A stretch of DNA of 64,000 bases from Planctomycetota bacterium (GTDB taxonomy: Bacteria > Planctomycetota > UBA1135 > GCA-002748355): assembly GCA_002748355.1 (NCBI GenBank), contig PDSF01000026.1, positions 124,001 through 188,000 of the forward strand, in the 5' to 3' direction. Shown here in pieces: positions 44,260 through 55,029 of this stretch. The notes under the pieces are model-generated. The model ran no database searches and was not told the origin of the DNA. It saw only the letters and a program-made list of their open reading frames with translations. The position numbers were made by a program, and so were the translations under genes. Within the stretch, counting starts at the first letter, position 1; each line of letters starts with the position of its first letter.

Positions 44260-45090
44260 TTAGGTGCAGCGCCGGGCCGCATCAAGGCGCAGCACCTCCT
44301 CCAGTAGCTTTGGCAGCTGGCTCAGCGGAACCATGTTGGGGCCGTCGGAGGGCGCGCGCTCGGGGTCCTGGTGAACTTCGAGGAAGAGGCCGTCGATGCC
44401 AACGGCGGCGGCTGCTCGAGCTAAGGGGGCGACGAGGCTGCGGTCGCCCGAGCTCTTGCCCTGGCCAGCACTCGGGCGCTGAACGGAGTGGGTGGCGTCG
44501 AAGACCACGGGCGCCCCCAGTGAGCGGAGGGTGACCAGGCCCCCGAAATCGACCACAAGGCGGTGGTAGCCGAAGCTGGTGCCGCGCTCGGTCAGCAGGA
44601 CTTGGGAGTTGCCGCTCTCCTGCACCTTGTGCAGGGGGTGCTGCATGTCCTCGGCGGCGAGGAACTGACCCTTCTTGATGTTCACGCAGCGGCCGGTCTC
44701 CGCTGCGGCGACTAGGAGGTCGGTTTGCCGACAGAGGAAGGCGGGGATCTGCAGGATCTCACAGACCTCGGCGACCGGGGCGGCCTGGTGCTTTTCGTGG
44801 ATGTCGGTCAGCACCGGCGCGCCGATGGCGTCTCGGGCAGCGGCGAGCCACTCCAGTCCGGTCTCGAGGCCGGGCCCGCGATAGCTCTGCAGAGAGGTGC
44901 GGTTGGCCTTATCGAAGCTGCTCTTGAAGACGAAGGGCAGGTTCAGGGCTCGGCAGCAGTCGGCCACGGCCTCGGCGTGTCGCAGGGTATGCTCGCGGCT
45001 TTCGAGGACGCAGGGGCCTGCAATCGCGAAGAGCGGGGCATCAGCACCGACCTGAAAATCGCCAATCGTTACCGGCTTGGGAGCCTGCAT
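44260..45090 (-). CDS. kdsA: 3-deoxy-8-phosphooctulonate (KDO-8P) synthase KdsA
   Basis: KdsA condenses arabinose-5-phosphate with PEP for the LPS inner core, which implies a Gram-negative envelope. 276 aa. Family motifs: AIAGPCVLESREHTLRHAEA near residue 20, VFKSSFDKANRTSLQSYRGP, LTDIHEKHQA, KKGQFLAAEDMQ, FDATHSVQRP and LFLEVHQDPERAPSDGPNMV. It lies 6 bp downstream of the lipid-kinase stop and may be cotranscribed with that gene. Confidence 0.95.
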   Translation of the reverse strand: MQAPKPVTIGDFQVGADAPLFAIAGPCVLESREHTLRHAEAVADCCRALNLPFVFKSSFDKANRTSLQSYRGPGLETGLEWLAAARDAIGAPVLTDIHEKHQAAPVAEVCEILQIPAFLCRQTDLLVAAAETGRCVNIKKGQFLAAEDMQHPLHKVQESGNSQVLLTERGTSFGYHRLVVDFGGLVTLRSLGAPVVFDATHSVQRPSAGQGKSSGDRSLVAPLARAAAAVGIDGLFLEVHQDPERAPSDGPNMVPLSQLPKLLEEVLRLDAARRCT

Positions 45091-45096
45091 GGTTTC

Positions 45097-46038
45097 TTAC
45101 TCCTCGGGGCTTAGCAGCGGGCTGTCGGCGGGCAGGAAAAGACGAATCTGACGATCCTGCACCTCGATGTCGACGGGGCAGCTGCCGCCGGGGTCGCCGT
45201 CGGCTTGGATCGGCGCGGCTGCTTCGCTCTCGATCCGGACGCGGACGACTTGGTAGTGCTGCAGATCTTGCTGGCTGCCGAGCTTGCTCAAGGCACCACG
45301 GATTCCTTGGCTCAGTAGAGCCAGGCCATTGCGGATGCGGAAGCCAAAGACATCCAAGAGCCCGTCGTCCATCCGGACCTTACCGGGGAGTTGCCAGAAT
45401 CCGCCGTAGGCGGCGACGTTGCTGACCAGGACTTGCTCGAAGGGTCCCTCGCGGCGCCCGTCCTCAAGGACGATCCAGTGCTGCTGGGCTTCGTAGCCGA
45501 AGATTTCGCGGGCGATGGGCATGGCATAGCGGAGCTTGCCGAGGGTGCCGCCCTTGCGCCGGGAGTGGACATCGGAGACCACCCGAGCATCCGGGCCGGC
45601 GCCAACGAAGAGTAGGAAGGGGGCGGCCTGGGGCTGGTCGGCGCAGCGATAGCTTCCGACGTCGAAGCAGCGTGAGTGCCCGGCAGCGATCATCTTGGCG
45701 CAGAGCTCGGGGCGCTTTGGCAGCTTGAGTTCGGCAGCCAGGACGTTGGCGGTGCCTGCCGGAAGCATGGTGATCGGCAGCTCCGCTGGTGGTGCTGCCG
45801 CCAGGACCTCCCGCATGGTTCCATCACCGCCGACCGCGACGATGCCGGCGATCTCGCCCCTTCGGCGCTGCACCTCGGCCGTGATATCGCCGGGCCTTTC
45901 GCTCTTGCGCGCCAGGGTTGGGATATCACGGCGATTCAGCTCCCGCACCAAATAGGGAGCCAGCTCGCCGGCAAGCCCGCCGCCGGAGCTCGGATTCACC
46001 AGGACGAGGAAGGGCGCAGAATCCATCACCATGGTCAT
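45097..46038 (-). CDS. Diacylglycerol kinase-like lipid kinase (YegS/DgkB family)
   Basis: 313 aa from ATG 46038; ATGs at 46032 and 46026 are equally possible and a TTG at 46062 opens the frame. The DAGK catalytic domain is at the N-terminus: LVLVNPSSGGG, VAVGGDGTMREVLAA (nucleotide loop), LPAGTANVLAAEL. The C-terminal beta-rich domain ends VDIEVQDRQIRLFLPADSPL. Substrate may be diacylglycerol, phosphatidylglycerol or a sphingoid base; sequence does not tell. The SDR gene is divergent. Confidence 0.9.
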   Translation of the reverse strand: MTMVMDSAPFLVLVNPSSGGGLAGELAPYLVRELNRRDIPTLARKSERPGDITAEVQRRRGEIAGIVAVGGDGTMREVLAAAPPAELPITMLPAGTANVLAAELKLPKRPELCAKMIAAGHSRCFDVGSYRCADQPQAAPFLLFVGAGPDARVVSDVHSRRKGGTLGKLRYAMPIAREIFGYEAQQHWIVLEDGRREGPFEQVLVSNVAAYGGFWQLPGKVRMDDGLLDVFGFRIRNGLALLSQGIRGALSKLGSQQDLQHYQVVRVRIESEAAAPIQADGDPGGSCPVDIEVQDRQIRLFLPADSPLLSPEE

Positions 46039-46202
46039 AGAGGCCTGGTCGAGGCCAGGCAACGAAACACGGATCTGCCGGATTGCCTACGGATGATTGG
46101 CGTAATCTGCGATGGGAAGGCTTGGGCTCTTGGGGTAGGCAGCGGCCTGTGCTTTTAAGCTCCACTCCAAGCGCTACCGTGGCTGGCTCCAACGGAGAGA
46201 TT

Positions 46203-46958
46203 ATGGCTAAGAGCATCGAACGCGCCGTTGTGATCGGCGCTTCCTCAGGGATGGGAGCTGCGATCGCCAAGCGCTGGGTCGCTCGCGGCGCCAAGGTGGC
46301 TCTCCTCGCCCGCCGAGAAGAGAAGCTGGAAAAGGTGGCCGAGGCGATTGCTGCCGGCTGGGGGCCGGGAAAGACCATCATTCGTCGCTGCGATGTTACC
46401 GACACGACTGCTGCGGCTGAGAGCTTCGCCGAAATCGTGGCGGAGCTGGGTGGCCTCGATGCCATCTGTTACGCAGCTGGGGTGATGGACACAGGGCTCG
46501 GCGAAGATGAGTATTCGACCGAAAAAGACCTCCCGATCCTCGAGACCAATCTCAACGGTGCTGTGGCCTGGCTCAACGAGGCGGCGCGGCTCTTTACCGA
46601 GCAGAAGCATGGCACGATTGTCGGGATCGGTTCGATAGCCGGGGATCGCGGTCGCCGCGCCTATCCGAGCTACCACGCGGCAAAGGCCGGCTTTGCGACC
46701 TTCCTCGAATCCCTGCGCAATCGGCTGGGCCAGCACGGCGTGCAGGTGACGACGATCAAGCCTGGCTTCATCGACACTCCGATGACCCGCGGTATGGAGG
46801 GGCTGTTTTGGCTTAAGACCGCAGATGAGGCTGCGTCGATAATTGATCGTGCAGTGAAGCGCGGTCGGCAGACCGCCTACGTTCCTGGGCGCTGGCGTCT
46901 GGTCAGCCTCGTTATCCGTTCCATACCGTCCTTCCTCTTCCGAAAACTGTCCATCTGA
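46203..46958 (+). CDS. Short-chain dehydrogenase/reductase (DprE2-like by context)
   Basis: 251 aa from ATG 46203 (GGAGAG upstream; 40 more in-frame residues are not part of the fold). NAD(P) loop GASSGMGAAIAKRW at 12-25, NNAG-region CYAAGVMD, catalytic Ser in GSIAG and YxxxK in YHAAK. Together with the FAD oxidase 12 bp downstream it forms the DprE2-DprE1 type pair, which oxidises and reduces the 2'-position of polyprenyl-phosphoryl-ribose. That pathway assignment is inferred from the neighbour, not from the SDR itself. Confidence 0.9.
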   Translation: MAKSIERAVVIGASSGMGAAIAKRWVARGAKVALLARREEKLEKVAEAIAAGWGPGKTIIRRCDVTDTTAAAESFAEIVAELGGLDAICYAAGVMDTGLGEDEYSTEKDLPILETNLNGAVAWLNEAARLFTEQKHGTIVGIGSIAGDRGRRAYPSYHAAKAGFATFLESLRNRLGQHGVQVTTIKPGFIDTPMTRGMEGLFWLKTADEAASIIDRAVKRGRQTAYVPGRWRLVSLVIRSIPSFLFRKLSI

Positions 46959-46969
46959 AGGCAAGACCC

Positions 46970-48427
46970 ATGGATCTGCGCGAAATCGCGGCGGACATCG
47001 ACGCCCAAGTCGTCGAGGCCGAAGGATGGGGCATGGCCATGAAGGCCCGCTGTGCCCTCGTCGAACCCAGCAGCCGGGAGGAGATTCGCGAGGTGCTTGC
47101 CTTTGCTCGCCAGCACCGTTTATCGGTCGGCTTTCGCGGTAGCGGCTGTAGCTATGGTGATGCGAGCCTCAATGCCGAGGGCCTGCTCGTTGATCTCAGC
47201 AAGTACAACAAAATCCTCTCTCTGGATGCCGAGACCGGGATTCTTGTGGCTGAGAGCGGGGTGACCCTCGAGGACATCTGGCGTCAGAGCATTCGCCTCG
47301 GCTACTGGCCGCCCGTCGTATCGGGGACGATGTACCCGACGCTCGGTGGGCTCTTGTCGATGAATGTCCACGGCAAGAACAACTGGCGCAGCGGCACGAT
47401 TGCCGAACACGTTCAGTCCTTCCGATTGCTGACGATCGAGGGGGAGGAGCTTGTCTGCAGTCGCGAGCAGAACAGTGAGCTGTTCTTCGCGGCGATTAGT
47501 GGCTTCGGCATGCTCGGGTGCTTCCTCGATATCACCTTGCAGCTGAAAAAGGTTCACTCTGGCTATCTGGATGTCGAAGCGATCGCGACACCGACGATCG
47601 CAGACATGATTTGTTGGCTCGACGAAAACAAAGAGGACTACGACTACCTGGTTGGCTGGATCGACTGCTTCCCGCGTAAGGAAAAGCACTTGGGTCGTGG
47701 CTTGATCCACGCGGCGAACTACCTGAAGGAGGGCGAGGACCCGAACCCGATCGAAGGGCTGACCCCGGTCAAGCAGGACTTGCCCGAGCGGCTTTTTGGC
47801 GTGATCCCAAAGTCCTGGATGTGGCGCTTCTTAAAGCCCTTCCTCAATGACTTGGGAATGCGCACGATCAACGCTGCGAAATACCACCTCGGTGCCATCC
47901 AGCAGACGCGAGGCCGACCACATCGCCAGGCGCATGCTGCCTTCGCCTTTTTGCTCGACTACGTGCCCGACTGGAAGCTCGGTTACCGGCCCGGCGGCCT
48001 GATTCAGTATCAGAGCTTCATGCCAAAGGAGACGGCGCACGAGGTCCATCCCGAACTCATTCGCATCGCGCACCGTCACGACATCGTGCCCTATCTCGGG
48101 GTCTACAAGCGGCACCGGCCAGACTCGTTCCTGATGACCCACGCTGTGGATGGCTTTTCCTTCGCGATGGATATTCGGGTGACGAAGGACAATCGCGAGC
48201 GCGTCTGGAAGATGACCCGCGAGATGGACGAGCTTGTGGTGAATGGCGGCGGGCGCCTCTATTTCGCTAAGGATGCGTGCACGACCTCCGAGACCGTGCG
48301 CAAGGTCTGGAAGGATGGACAGATCGAGGAGCTGCACGCACTCAAACAGCGCTTCGACCCGCAATCGCTGCTGCAGACGGATCTGGCACGGCGCCTTTTC
48401 CCTGACTGGTTTCGAGCAGCGGAATGA
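46970..48427 (+). CDS. FAD-dependent oxidase, DprE1-like
   Basis: 485 aa. N-terminal FAD-binding (PCMH) domain: FRGSGCSYGDASLNAEGLLV, VSGTMYPTLGGLLSMNVHGK. C-terminal part closely follows mycobacterial DprE1: GGLIQYQSFMPKE and GGRLYFAKDACTTSETVRKV, with the catalytic Lys in YFAKD, and the end FDPQSLLQTDLARRLF. The position of the DprE1 Cys targeted by benzothiazinones reads FSFAMD here, so Ala. DprE1 oxidises decaprenylphosphoryl-ribose; in this organism the lipid and sugar are unknown. An aldonolactone-oxidase role is the alternative. Confidence 0.88.
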   Translation: MDLREIAADIDAQVVEAEGWGMAMKARCALVEPSSREEIREVLAFARQHRLSVGFRGSGCSYGDASLNAEGLLVDLSKYNKILSLDAETGILVAESGVTLEDIWRQSIRLGYWPPVVSGTMYPTLGGLLSMNVHGKNNWRSGTIAEHVQSFRLLTIEGEELVCSREQNSELFFAAISGFGMLGCFLDITLQLKKVHSGYLDVEAIATPTIADMICWLDENKEDYDYLVGWIDCFPRKEKHLGRGLIHAANYLKEGEDPNPIEGLTPVKQDLPERLFGVIPKSWMWRFLKPFLNDLGMRTINAAKYHLGAIQQTRGRPHRQAHAAFAFLLDYVPDWKLGYRPGGLIQYQSFMPKETAHEVHPELIRIAHRHDIVPYLGVYKRHRPDSFLMTHAVDGFSFAMDIRVTKDNRERVWKMTREMDELVVNGGGRLYFAKDACTTSETVRKVWKDGQIEELHALKQRFDPQSLLQTDLARRLFPDWFRAAE

Positions 48428-49263
48428 GAGTGGAAGGCAATACAAAGGTCTTCGTGACAGGGGCGACTGGCTACCTCGGTCACGAAGTCCAGGCTCTCTT
48501 ACGTGAGCGAGGCATTGCCTGGGAGTCTTGGGGGCGTGATGGCTTCGACCTGGAGCAGCCCTTTGCTCTGGACGACTCGGTGCGGCAGCGCCTTGAGCGG
48601 ATGCGGGAGGAGGAGCCGGAAGCTGTGCCCTTGCTTCTGCATATGGGGGCCGAGAGTCGCTGGGGCAGCTGTGAGGACGCTCCCGAGCGCGCTTGGCGAA
48701 TCAATGCGGAAGCGAGCGGGGTGCTCGCGGCGGCCGTCACCCATGCCGGTGGGCGCGTTGTTCTTGCGTCGACAGATCTTGTCTTTGAGGGAGAGCATGC
48801 TCCCTACGATGTGACGAGGGAAGCCAAGCCGCTTAGTAGCTATGGGCGGAGTAAGCGGGCGGCGGAGTGGTATGTCCTCGGTGGCGACGAGCACCTCGTG
48901 GTGCGGCTGCCTTTGCTTTACGGCCCTTCTTTCGATGGGCGACGGGGAGCCACGGACATGATCCTGCGTGCGGCCGAAGAGGGGCGCCGAGTCCAGCTCT
49001 TCGTCGATGAGTGGCGGACACCGATGACTGTGCGCGCGGCTGCGGAGGATCTGCTCAACGCAGCCTTGGATCCGGATCTGGTGGGGATCCTGCATCCGGA
49101 GGTCGGTCCGCGGCTAAGCCGCTGGGAACTCGGCTTGCAGATTGCTGCCGAGTACGAACTCGATCCGGAGCCCCTGCTCGAGATGGCTTCTCGGCATGGG
49201 ATGCCCGGTCCCGCGCGGCCAGAGGATTGCTCCTTGCTGCCCGGACACGCGCCGCGGGCTTGA
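48424..49263 (+). CDS. NAD-dependent epimerase/RmlD-like sugar-nucleotide reductase
   Basis: 279 aa, overlapping the FAD-oxidase gene by 4 bp. Extended SDR: VFVTGATGYLGHEVQALLRE (NAD loop), VLASTDLVFEGEHAPY, active-site Tyr/Lys in SSYGRSKRAAEW, and VRLPLLYGPSFDGRRGATDM. This resembles dTDP-4-dehydrorhamnose reductase (RmlD) and related proteins. Product not certain. Co-translation with the DprE-like pair suggests a shared envelope-sugar pathway. Confidence 0.85.
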   Translation: MRVEGNTKVFVTGATGYLGHEVQALLRERGIAWESWGRDGFDLEQPFALDDSVRQRLERMREEEPEAVPLLLHMGAESRWGSCEDAPERAWRINAEASGVLAAAVTHAGGRVVLASTDLVFEGEHAPYDVTREAKPLSSYGRSKRAAEWYVLGGDEHLVVRLPLLYGPSFDGRRGATDMILRAAEEGRRVQLFVDEWRTPMTVRAAAEDLLNAALDPDLVGILHPEVGPRLSRWELGLQIAAEYELDPEPLLEMASRHGMPGPARPEDCSLLPGHAPRA

Positions 49264-49285
49264 AGCCCGGCCCGGCGGCTCCGGC

Positions 49286-49328
49286 GCCCTCGGCGGCCTG
49301 GGCGCGAATTTGCGCGTCAGCCGAGGGC
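49286..49328. terminator. Bidirectional hairpin between convergent genes
   Basis: A perfect 9-bp stem GCCCTCGGC/GCCGAGGGC (49286-49294 and 49320-49328) contains an inner GCGC-GAATTT-GCGC hairpin. It fills the 79-bp gap between the convergent epimerase and SUMF1-fold genes. No T-tract. Confidence 0.6.
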
Positions 49329-49342
49329 TCGCTTGCTCAGGG

Positions 49343-51442
49343 TTACTTTCCCCTGCGGCGCGGGCTTGCAGATGCCTTGCCTTGCTTGCTCTTGCCTAGC
49401 CCCTTTGCCACGACCCGGTCGGGGCCGTAGGGGGAGGTCCAGCCATCAGCAAGGATGGAGGGGGAAACGTAGATCGGCAGCTTGAAGATGAGGCGGCTGC
49501 GCGCATGCGGTGCCTTGGGGCCACCGATGAAGGTGATCTTTCCGCTCTCCTTATCGATTTCGAGGGCGATCTTGGCGTCCTTTGAGCCGAGCCTTGCCTT
49601 CTTGACGGAGATGCTTGTGGGCAACCAGCCGACGTAGCCCTTCTTGTGGTGGCGCACCAAGATGACGTTCTTGTCAGCTGGAATGGTGACTCCACCGGGG
49701 TTGAGGGTCAGCTTCTTGATCGTGACCTTCGGGTATTTGCGGGTCACTTCGTCGGGGATCCCGAAAGCATCCACGACCTTCATCCAGCGGCTGCTGGGTA
49801 GCGGATCGCTGCTCTCGCCCTTCTTCTTTTTCTTCTTCTTCTTTTTCTTTTTCGCGGCCTTCTTTGCCGCCTTTTTCGCTAGCTCGGCAATGGCCTCGTC
49901 GCTCAGGCGTTTGCCCTTGGTGCGCTTCAAGAGCTTGGCGCCGGCGAGCAGCGCCTTGTGCAACTCAAGCGGCAGGCCCTTCCCTCGGAACTCGAAGGTA
50001 TAGATGCCCTTGTCGAGCTGGAGTTCGCCGTCGGCGAGTCCCTGGGCGATTTTGAAGCGTTCGGTGGTGAAGAGCGCGGCGAGGGGGCGGCCGTAGTAGC
50101 CGTCCTTGCCCTCATTTGCCGAGGCCTTGGCCCAGTCGCGGGCGCGTTTGAACTCCGGGGCCTCCTTGGTCGCTACGAAGCTGATCATCTGGTGGCCCAG
50201 GATGACCTTGTCCTTCTCCTCCCAGCGCTCGATGCCAATCTGGCCGAAGGCGCTGGGCTTTATCTTGCCCTGGGAGATGTGACGCAGTTCCCTGGACCCG
50301 GGCAAGTCGAGCTGCGAGCTGCCGAGGGCACTGTTGTGGAAGCGTCGGCGAGCCCAGAGCACACAGGCGTCGAAGGCGGGATGCATGCTTTTGGCGGTGC
50401 GGAAGCCGAAGCTCTCGGTGTAGCGCGAGGGATCGACGGCCAGGCGGGTGGCGCCGTGGAAGGCCATCGCTGCATCGGCGACAGACAAGTAGGAGCCGCC
50501 ACGCAGAATGCGCTTCGAGGGGTCGAAGAGCGGCAGAGCTATGTTTCTGAGGAACTCATTGCGAGAGGCTTCTTTGCCGGCCCAGAGCTTGAGCCTGCGC
50601 CCCTCATTCTGGAAGTTCTCGAAGGCCCGGAAGCTGGACATCGTCCACTCCCAGGCGTTGCCCATCATGTCGAAGACGCCGAAGGGCGACTGATTGGACT
50701 CGACGGTTCCGACGGTTTTGAGCCTACGGTCACTGAGGTTCTCAAGCCGAAGCTGCTTGAGCCAGTCCTGGGACCACTTGTCGCCAAACAGGTAGTGCTG
50801 GTTCTTATCGCCCTCGTACGCGCGCTGCCACTCGGCTTCGGTCGGGAGGCGAAGTCCAGCCCAGGCGCAGTAGGCAAGAGCGTCGTCGAAGGTGATCCAA
50901 GTGACGGGCTTATCTTCCATGCCCTTGGGGATCTCCCATTCGCACTTGTTGAACAGGAAGCGCCATTGCTCGTCGGGGACGAAGCTTCGGCCCCTGTTCT
51001 CCTTCTTTTCGAAGAACTCCTTCTGCTTCTGTCGCAGGTCGTCCTTCTTCCACCAGTGGAAGGGGAAGGGCACCTGCGGCCAGACGGCCTTGATGAAGGC
51101 CGCGTACTGTTTGTTGGTGACTTCGGTGCGACCGATGAGGAAGTCGGGGACCCTGACCTTGCTTTTTCCCAGGCTGCGTGCCATCAGCTTGATGGCACGG
51201 GCGGCTTCTCGCTTTCCCCGGTTTTTTCCCCGGTTCTGAGCAAGCTTTTTGACAGCGTCGGCATCCAAGCCGAGCAGGGTCGAGCCGCCAGGGATGTGTA
51301 CGAGGGTCTTGGGGTAGCCGGCGGGCGTTCGTGCGGGGGCTTTCTGCTCTTGCGCTGTCCCCAGAGAAGCCGACAGGGAGGCGGCTAGGAGGACGAAGGC
51401 CGCGGTCGAAACGTGCGGATACCGGCGGAGGAAGCTACGCAT
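49343..51442 (-). CDS. Exported SUMF1/FGE-fold protein with Lys-rich C-terminal region
   Basis: 699 aa from ATG 51442 with GAAGGA upstream; the frame opens at 51535 without a better start. Signal peptide about 1-30 (AAFVLLAASLSASLGTAQEQ). A formylglycine-generating-enzyme-like domain spans about 45-370: LVHIPGGSTLLG, TEVTNKQYAAF, LRLPTEAEWQRAYEG, FDMMGNAWEWT, RILRGGSYLSVADAAM. The two catalytic Cys of true FGE after RGGS are absent, so formylglycine formation is unlikely. The C-terminal half is unrecognised and contains eleven Lys in a row (49821-49853). It may bind sugars or act as an envelope adaptor. Confidence 0.85.
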   Translation of the reverse strand: MRSFLRRYPHVSTAAFVLLAASLSASLGTAQEQKAPARTPAGYPKTLVHIPGGSTLLGLDADAVKKLAQNRGKNRGKREAARAIKLMARSLGKSKVRVPDFLIGRTEVTNKQYAAFIKAVWPQVPFPFHWWKKDDLRQKQKEFFEKKENRGRSFVPDEQWRFLFNKCEWEIPKGMEDKPVTWITFDDALAYCAWAGLRLPTEAEWQRAYEGDKNQHYLFGDKWSQDWLKQLRLENLSDRRLKTVGTVESNQSPFGVFDMMGNAWEWTMSSFRAFENFQNEGRRLKLWAGKEASRNEFLRNIALPLFDPSKRILRGGSYLSVADAAMAFHGATRLAVDPSRYTESFGFRTAKSMHPAFDACVLWARRRFHNSALGSSQLDLPGSRELRHISQGKIKPSAFGQIGIERWEEKDKVILGHQMISFVATKEAPEFKRARDWAKASANEGKDGYYGRPLAALFTTERFKIAQGLADGELQLDKGIYTFEFRGKGLPLELHKALLAGAKLLKRTKGKRLSDEAIAELAKKAAKKAAKKKKKKKKKKKGESSDPLPSSRWMKVVDAFGIPDEVTRKYPKVTIKKLTLNPGGVTIPADKNVILVRHHKKGYVGWLPTSISVKKARLGSKDAKIALEIDKESGKITFIGGPKAPHARSRLIFKLPIYVSPSILADGWTSPYGPDRVVAKGLGKSKQGKASASPRRRGK

Positions 51443-51586
51443 CAGGCGTTCCTTCTCGGTGACTGGCTCGGGGCCGACGATGCCGCGCCTCGGGTGCATG
51501 AGGCGAGTCGCCGGGCTCGGCTGGCAGGGGGGCACTGCTGGCGCGAGCTTCGAATTCTTCGGCCAAGCAACCTAGCAGTGCCCGAG

Positions 51587-51650
51587 AAATCCGTCCAGGA
51601 CCTCTAATCGCCGGATTTCTGGACGGTCCTGGCGCCCTAAGTCGGGGCGC
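51587..51650. terminator. Overlapping hairpins after the HD-GYP gene
   Basis: Three stems use overlapping sequence: AAATCCG (51587) with CGGATTT (51612), CCGTCCAG (51591) with CTGGACGG (51619), and CCAGGACC (51595) with GGTCCTGG (51625). A fourth hairpin GCGCCC/GGGCGC follows at 51632-51650. On the minus strand they lie just after the HD-GYP stop and before the SUMF1-fold gene. Most likely a termination or processing region. Confidence 0.45.
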
Positions 51651-51659
51651 AAGGCGATT

Positions 51660-52760
51660 TCAGAAGAACTCGCCTTGGATTTCTCCATGCGGAACATCGA
51701 GCTTTTCTTGGCGGCTAGGAGTGGGCTCTCTCCGGAAAAAGAGCGAGCCATAGCTCCGAACCCCTTCGCTGACGATCCGAGCCAGGTCGGGGTGGAAATG
51801 GCGCCCTGCTTCCTCGATGAAGAAGTCGGCGATCTTTTCCTTGCTCCAAGGCTTCTTGTAGCTGCGCTGGGTCGCCAGGGCATCGTAGACCTCGGCCAGG
51901 ATCAGGATGAGGCCTGGGAGTTCGACTTCATCGCCCTTGAGACCTCTGGGATAGCCTTTCCCATCCCAGCGTTCGTGATGCTGCAGGACCCATTCCCGGA
52001 CCTTTGGCACGGTGGCTTCGAAGGGTTCCAAGATGCGGTAGCCGATCTCCGGATGCTCCTCGATGATCTTTCGCTCCTCGAGGGTCAGCTTGCCGGGCTT
52101 GGAGAGTATCTCGCCGGGGATACCGATTTTGCCGATGTCGTGCAGCTGAGAGGCGAGGCGGAGGGTAGGGATCTCTTCTTCGGCGACGCCGACCCGGCGG
52201 GCCAGGTTGATCGAATACTGGACGACTCGATCCGAGTGGCCCCGGGTCAGTGGATCCTTCGCTTCGATCGTGTTCGGGAGGATCTGGCCCAGCAGCCGGT
52301 TGACCTGCTCAAGTTCTTCAAGGCGGCGGCGAACCTGGAGATCCTCGATGGCCTTTCCGAGCTTCTCGACCAGGAGCGGTAAGTCCACGGGCTTGGTCAA
52401 GAAGTCGCTGGCGCCGACTTGCAGCCCGGCGATGACGGCCTGCATGCTTGGCTTGCCGGTTAGAAGCAGGCAGGGGATTTGCGGGTTGCGATGTTTACAG
52501 GCGTCGGCAATGAGGTGGCCGCCAGCTATGCCTTCGCGTTCGTCGAGATAAACGTCGGAAATGCAGGCTTCGAGTCGGGGGTCGTTTTCCAGCCGCTCAA
52601 GTGCCGTCTCCACATCGTGGGTCACGGTTACTTCCCAACCATGCGAGCGCACGAAATAAGCGATGGTTCGTCCCAGGGCCTTTTCGTCGTCGACGATCAA
52701 GACGTGCCGGGCGGGTCCTGTTTGCTCTGGGGGGAGACCTGATGTGGGGGAAGTATTCAT
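51660..52760 (-). CDS. Response regulator with HD-GYP domain (c-di-GMP phosphodiesterase type)
   Basis: 366 aa from ATG 52760; a GTG at 52793 is an alternative. Receiver domain about 15-135 with LIVDDE, the phospho-acceptor Asp in CISDVYLDE and K in FLTKPVD. HD-GYP domain about 175-350 with LASQLHDIGKIGIPGEILSK, HHERWDGKGYPRGLKGDEV and LAEVYDALATQRSYKKPWS. Metal-binding His and Asp residues and the GYP triad are intact, so c-di-GMP hydrolysis is likely. No kinase gene is adjacent. It may affect motility. Confidence 0.93.
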   Translation of the reverse strand: MNTSPTSGLPPEQTGPARHVLIVDDEKALGRTIAYFVRSHGWEVTVTHDVETALERLENDPRLEACISDVYLDEREGIAGGHLIADACKHRNPQIPCLLLTGKPSMQAVIAGLQVGASDFLTKPVDLPLLVEKLGKAIEDLQVRRRLEELEQVNRLLGQILPNTIEAKDPLTRGHSDRVVQYSINLARRVGVAEEEIPTLRLASQLHDIGKIGIPGEILSKPGKLTLEERKIIEEHPEIGYRILEPFEATVPKVREWVLQHHERWDGKGYPRGLKGDEVELPGLILILAEVYDALATQRSYKKPWSKEKIADFFIEEAGRHFHPDLARIVSEGVRSYGSLFFRREPTPSRQEKLDVPHGEIQGEFF

Positions 52761-52896
52761 AGTCTCGGCTCTGGAGGTAAGTAGCCCTGCCACCCGATGC
52801 TATGGCACGCTTTGAAGAAGAGTTAGCCTAGCCGGGTAAATTACGTGCCGCGAGCTTTCTTCCTTGACGCTGGGAAAGGACCTACGAGGTAGTGCA

Positions 52897-54983
<2,087 letters not shown>

Positions 54984-54986
54984 GTT

Positions 54987-55009
54987 CAGGGCAGCTTGAA
55001 GCTGTCCTG
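54987..55009. terminator. Hairpin after hemB
   Basis: CAGGGCAGCT/AGCTGTCCTG form a 10-bp stem with one G-T pair and a 3-nt loop, four bases after the hemB stop and before the convergent zinc-ribbon gene. There is no strong T-tract. Confidence 0.55.
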
Positions 55010-55029
55010 CCTCTTGGGGGCGGCGTCGA

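Noticed and set aside
50000..51388. Long open frame on the plus strand opposite the SUMF1-fold gene (476 codons)
   Set aside because: It is the antisense frame of a gene with clear domain matches; high GC makes such frames common here.
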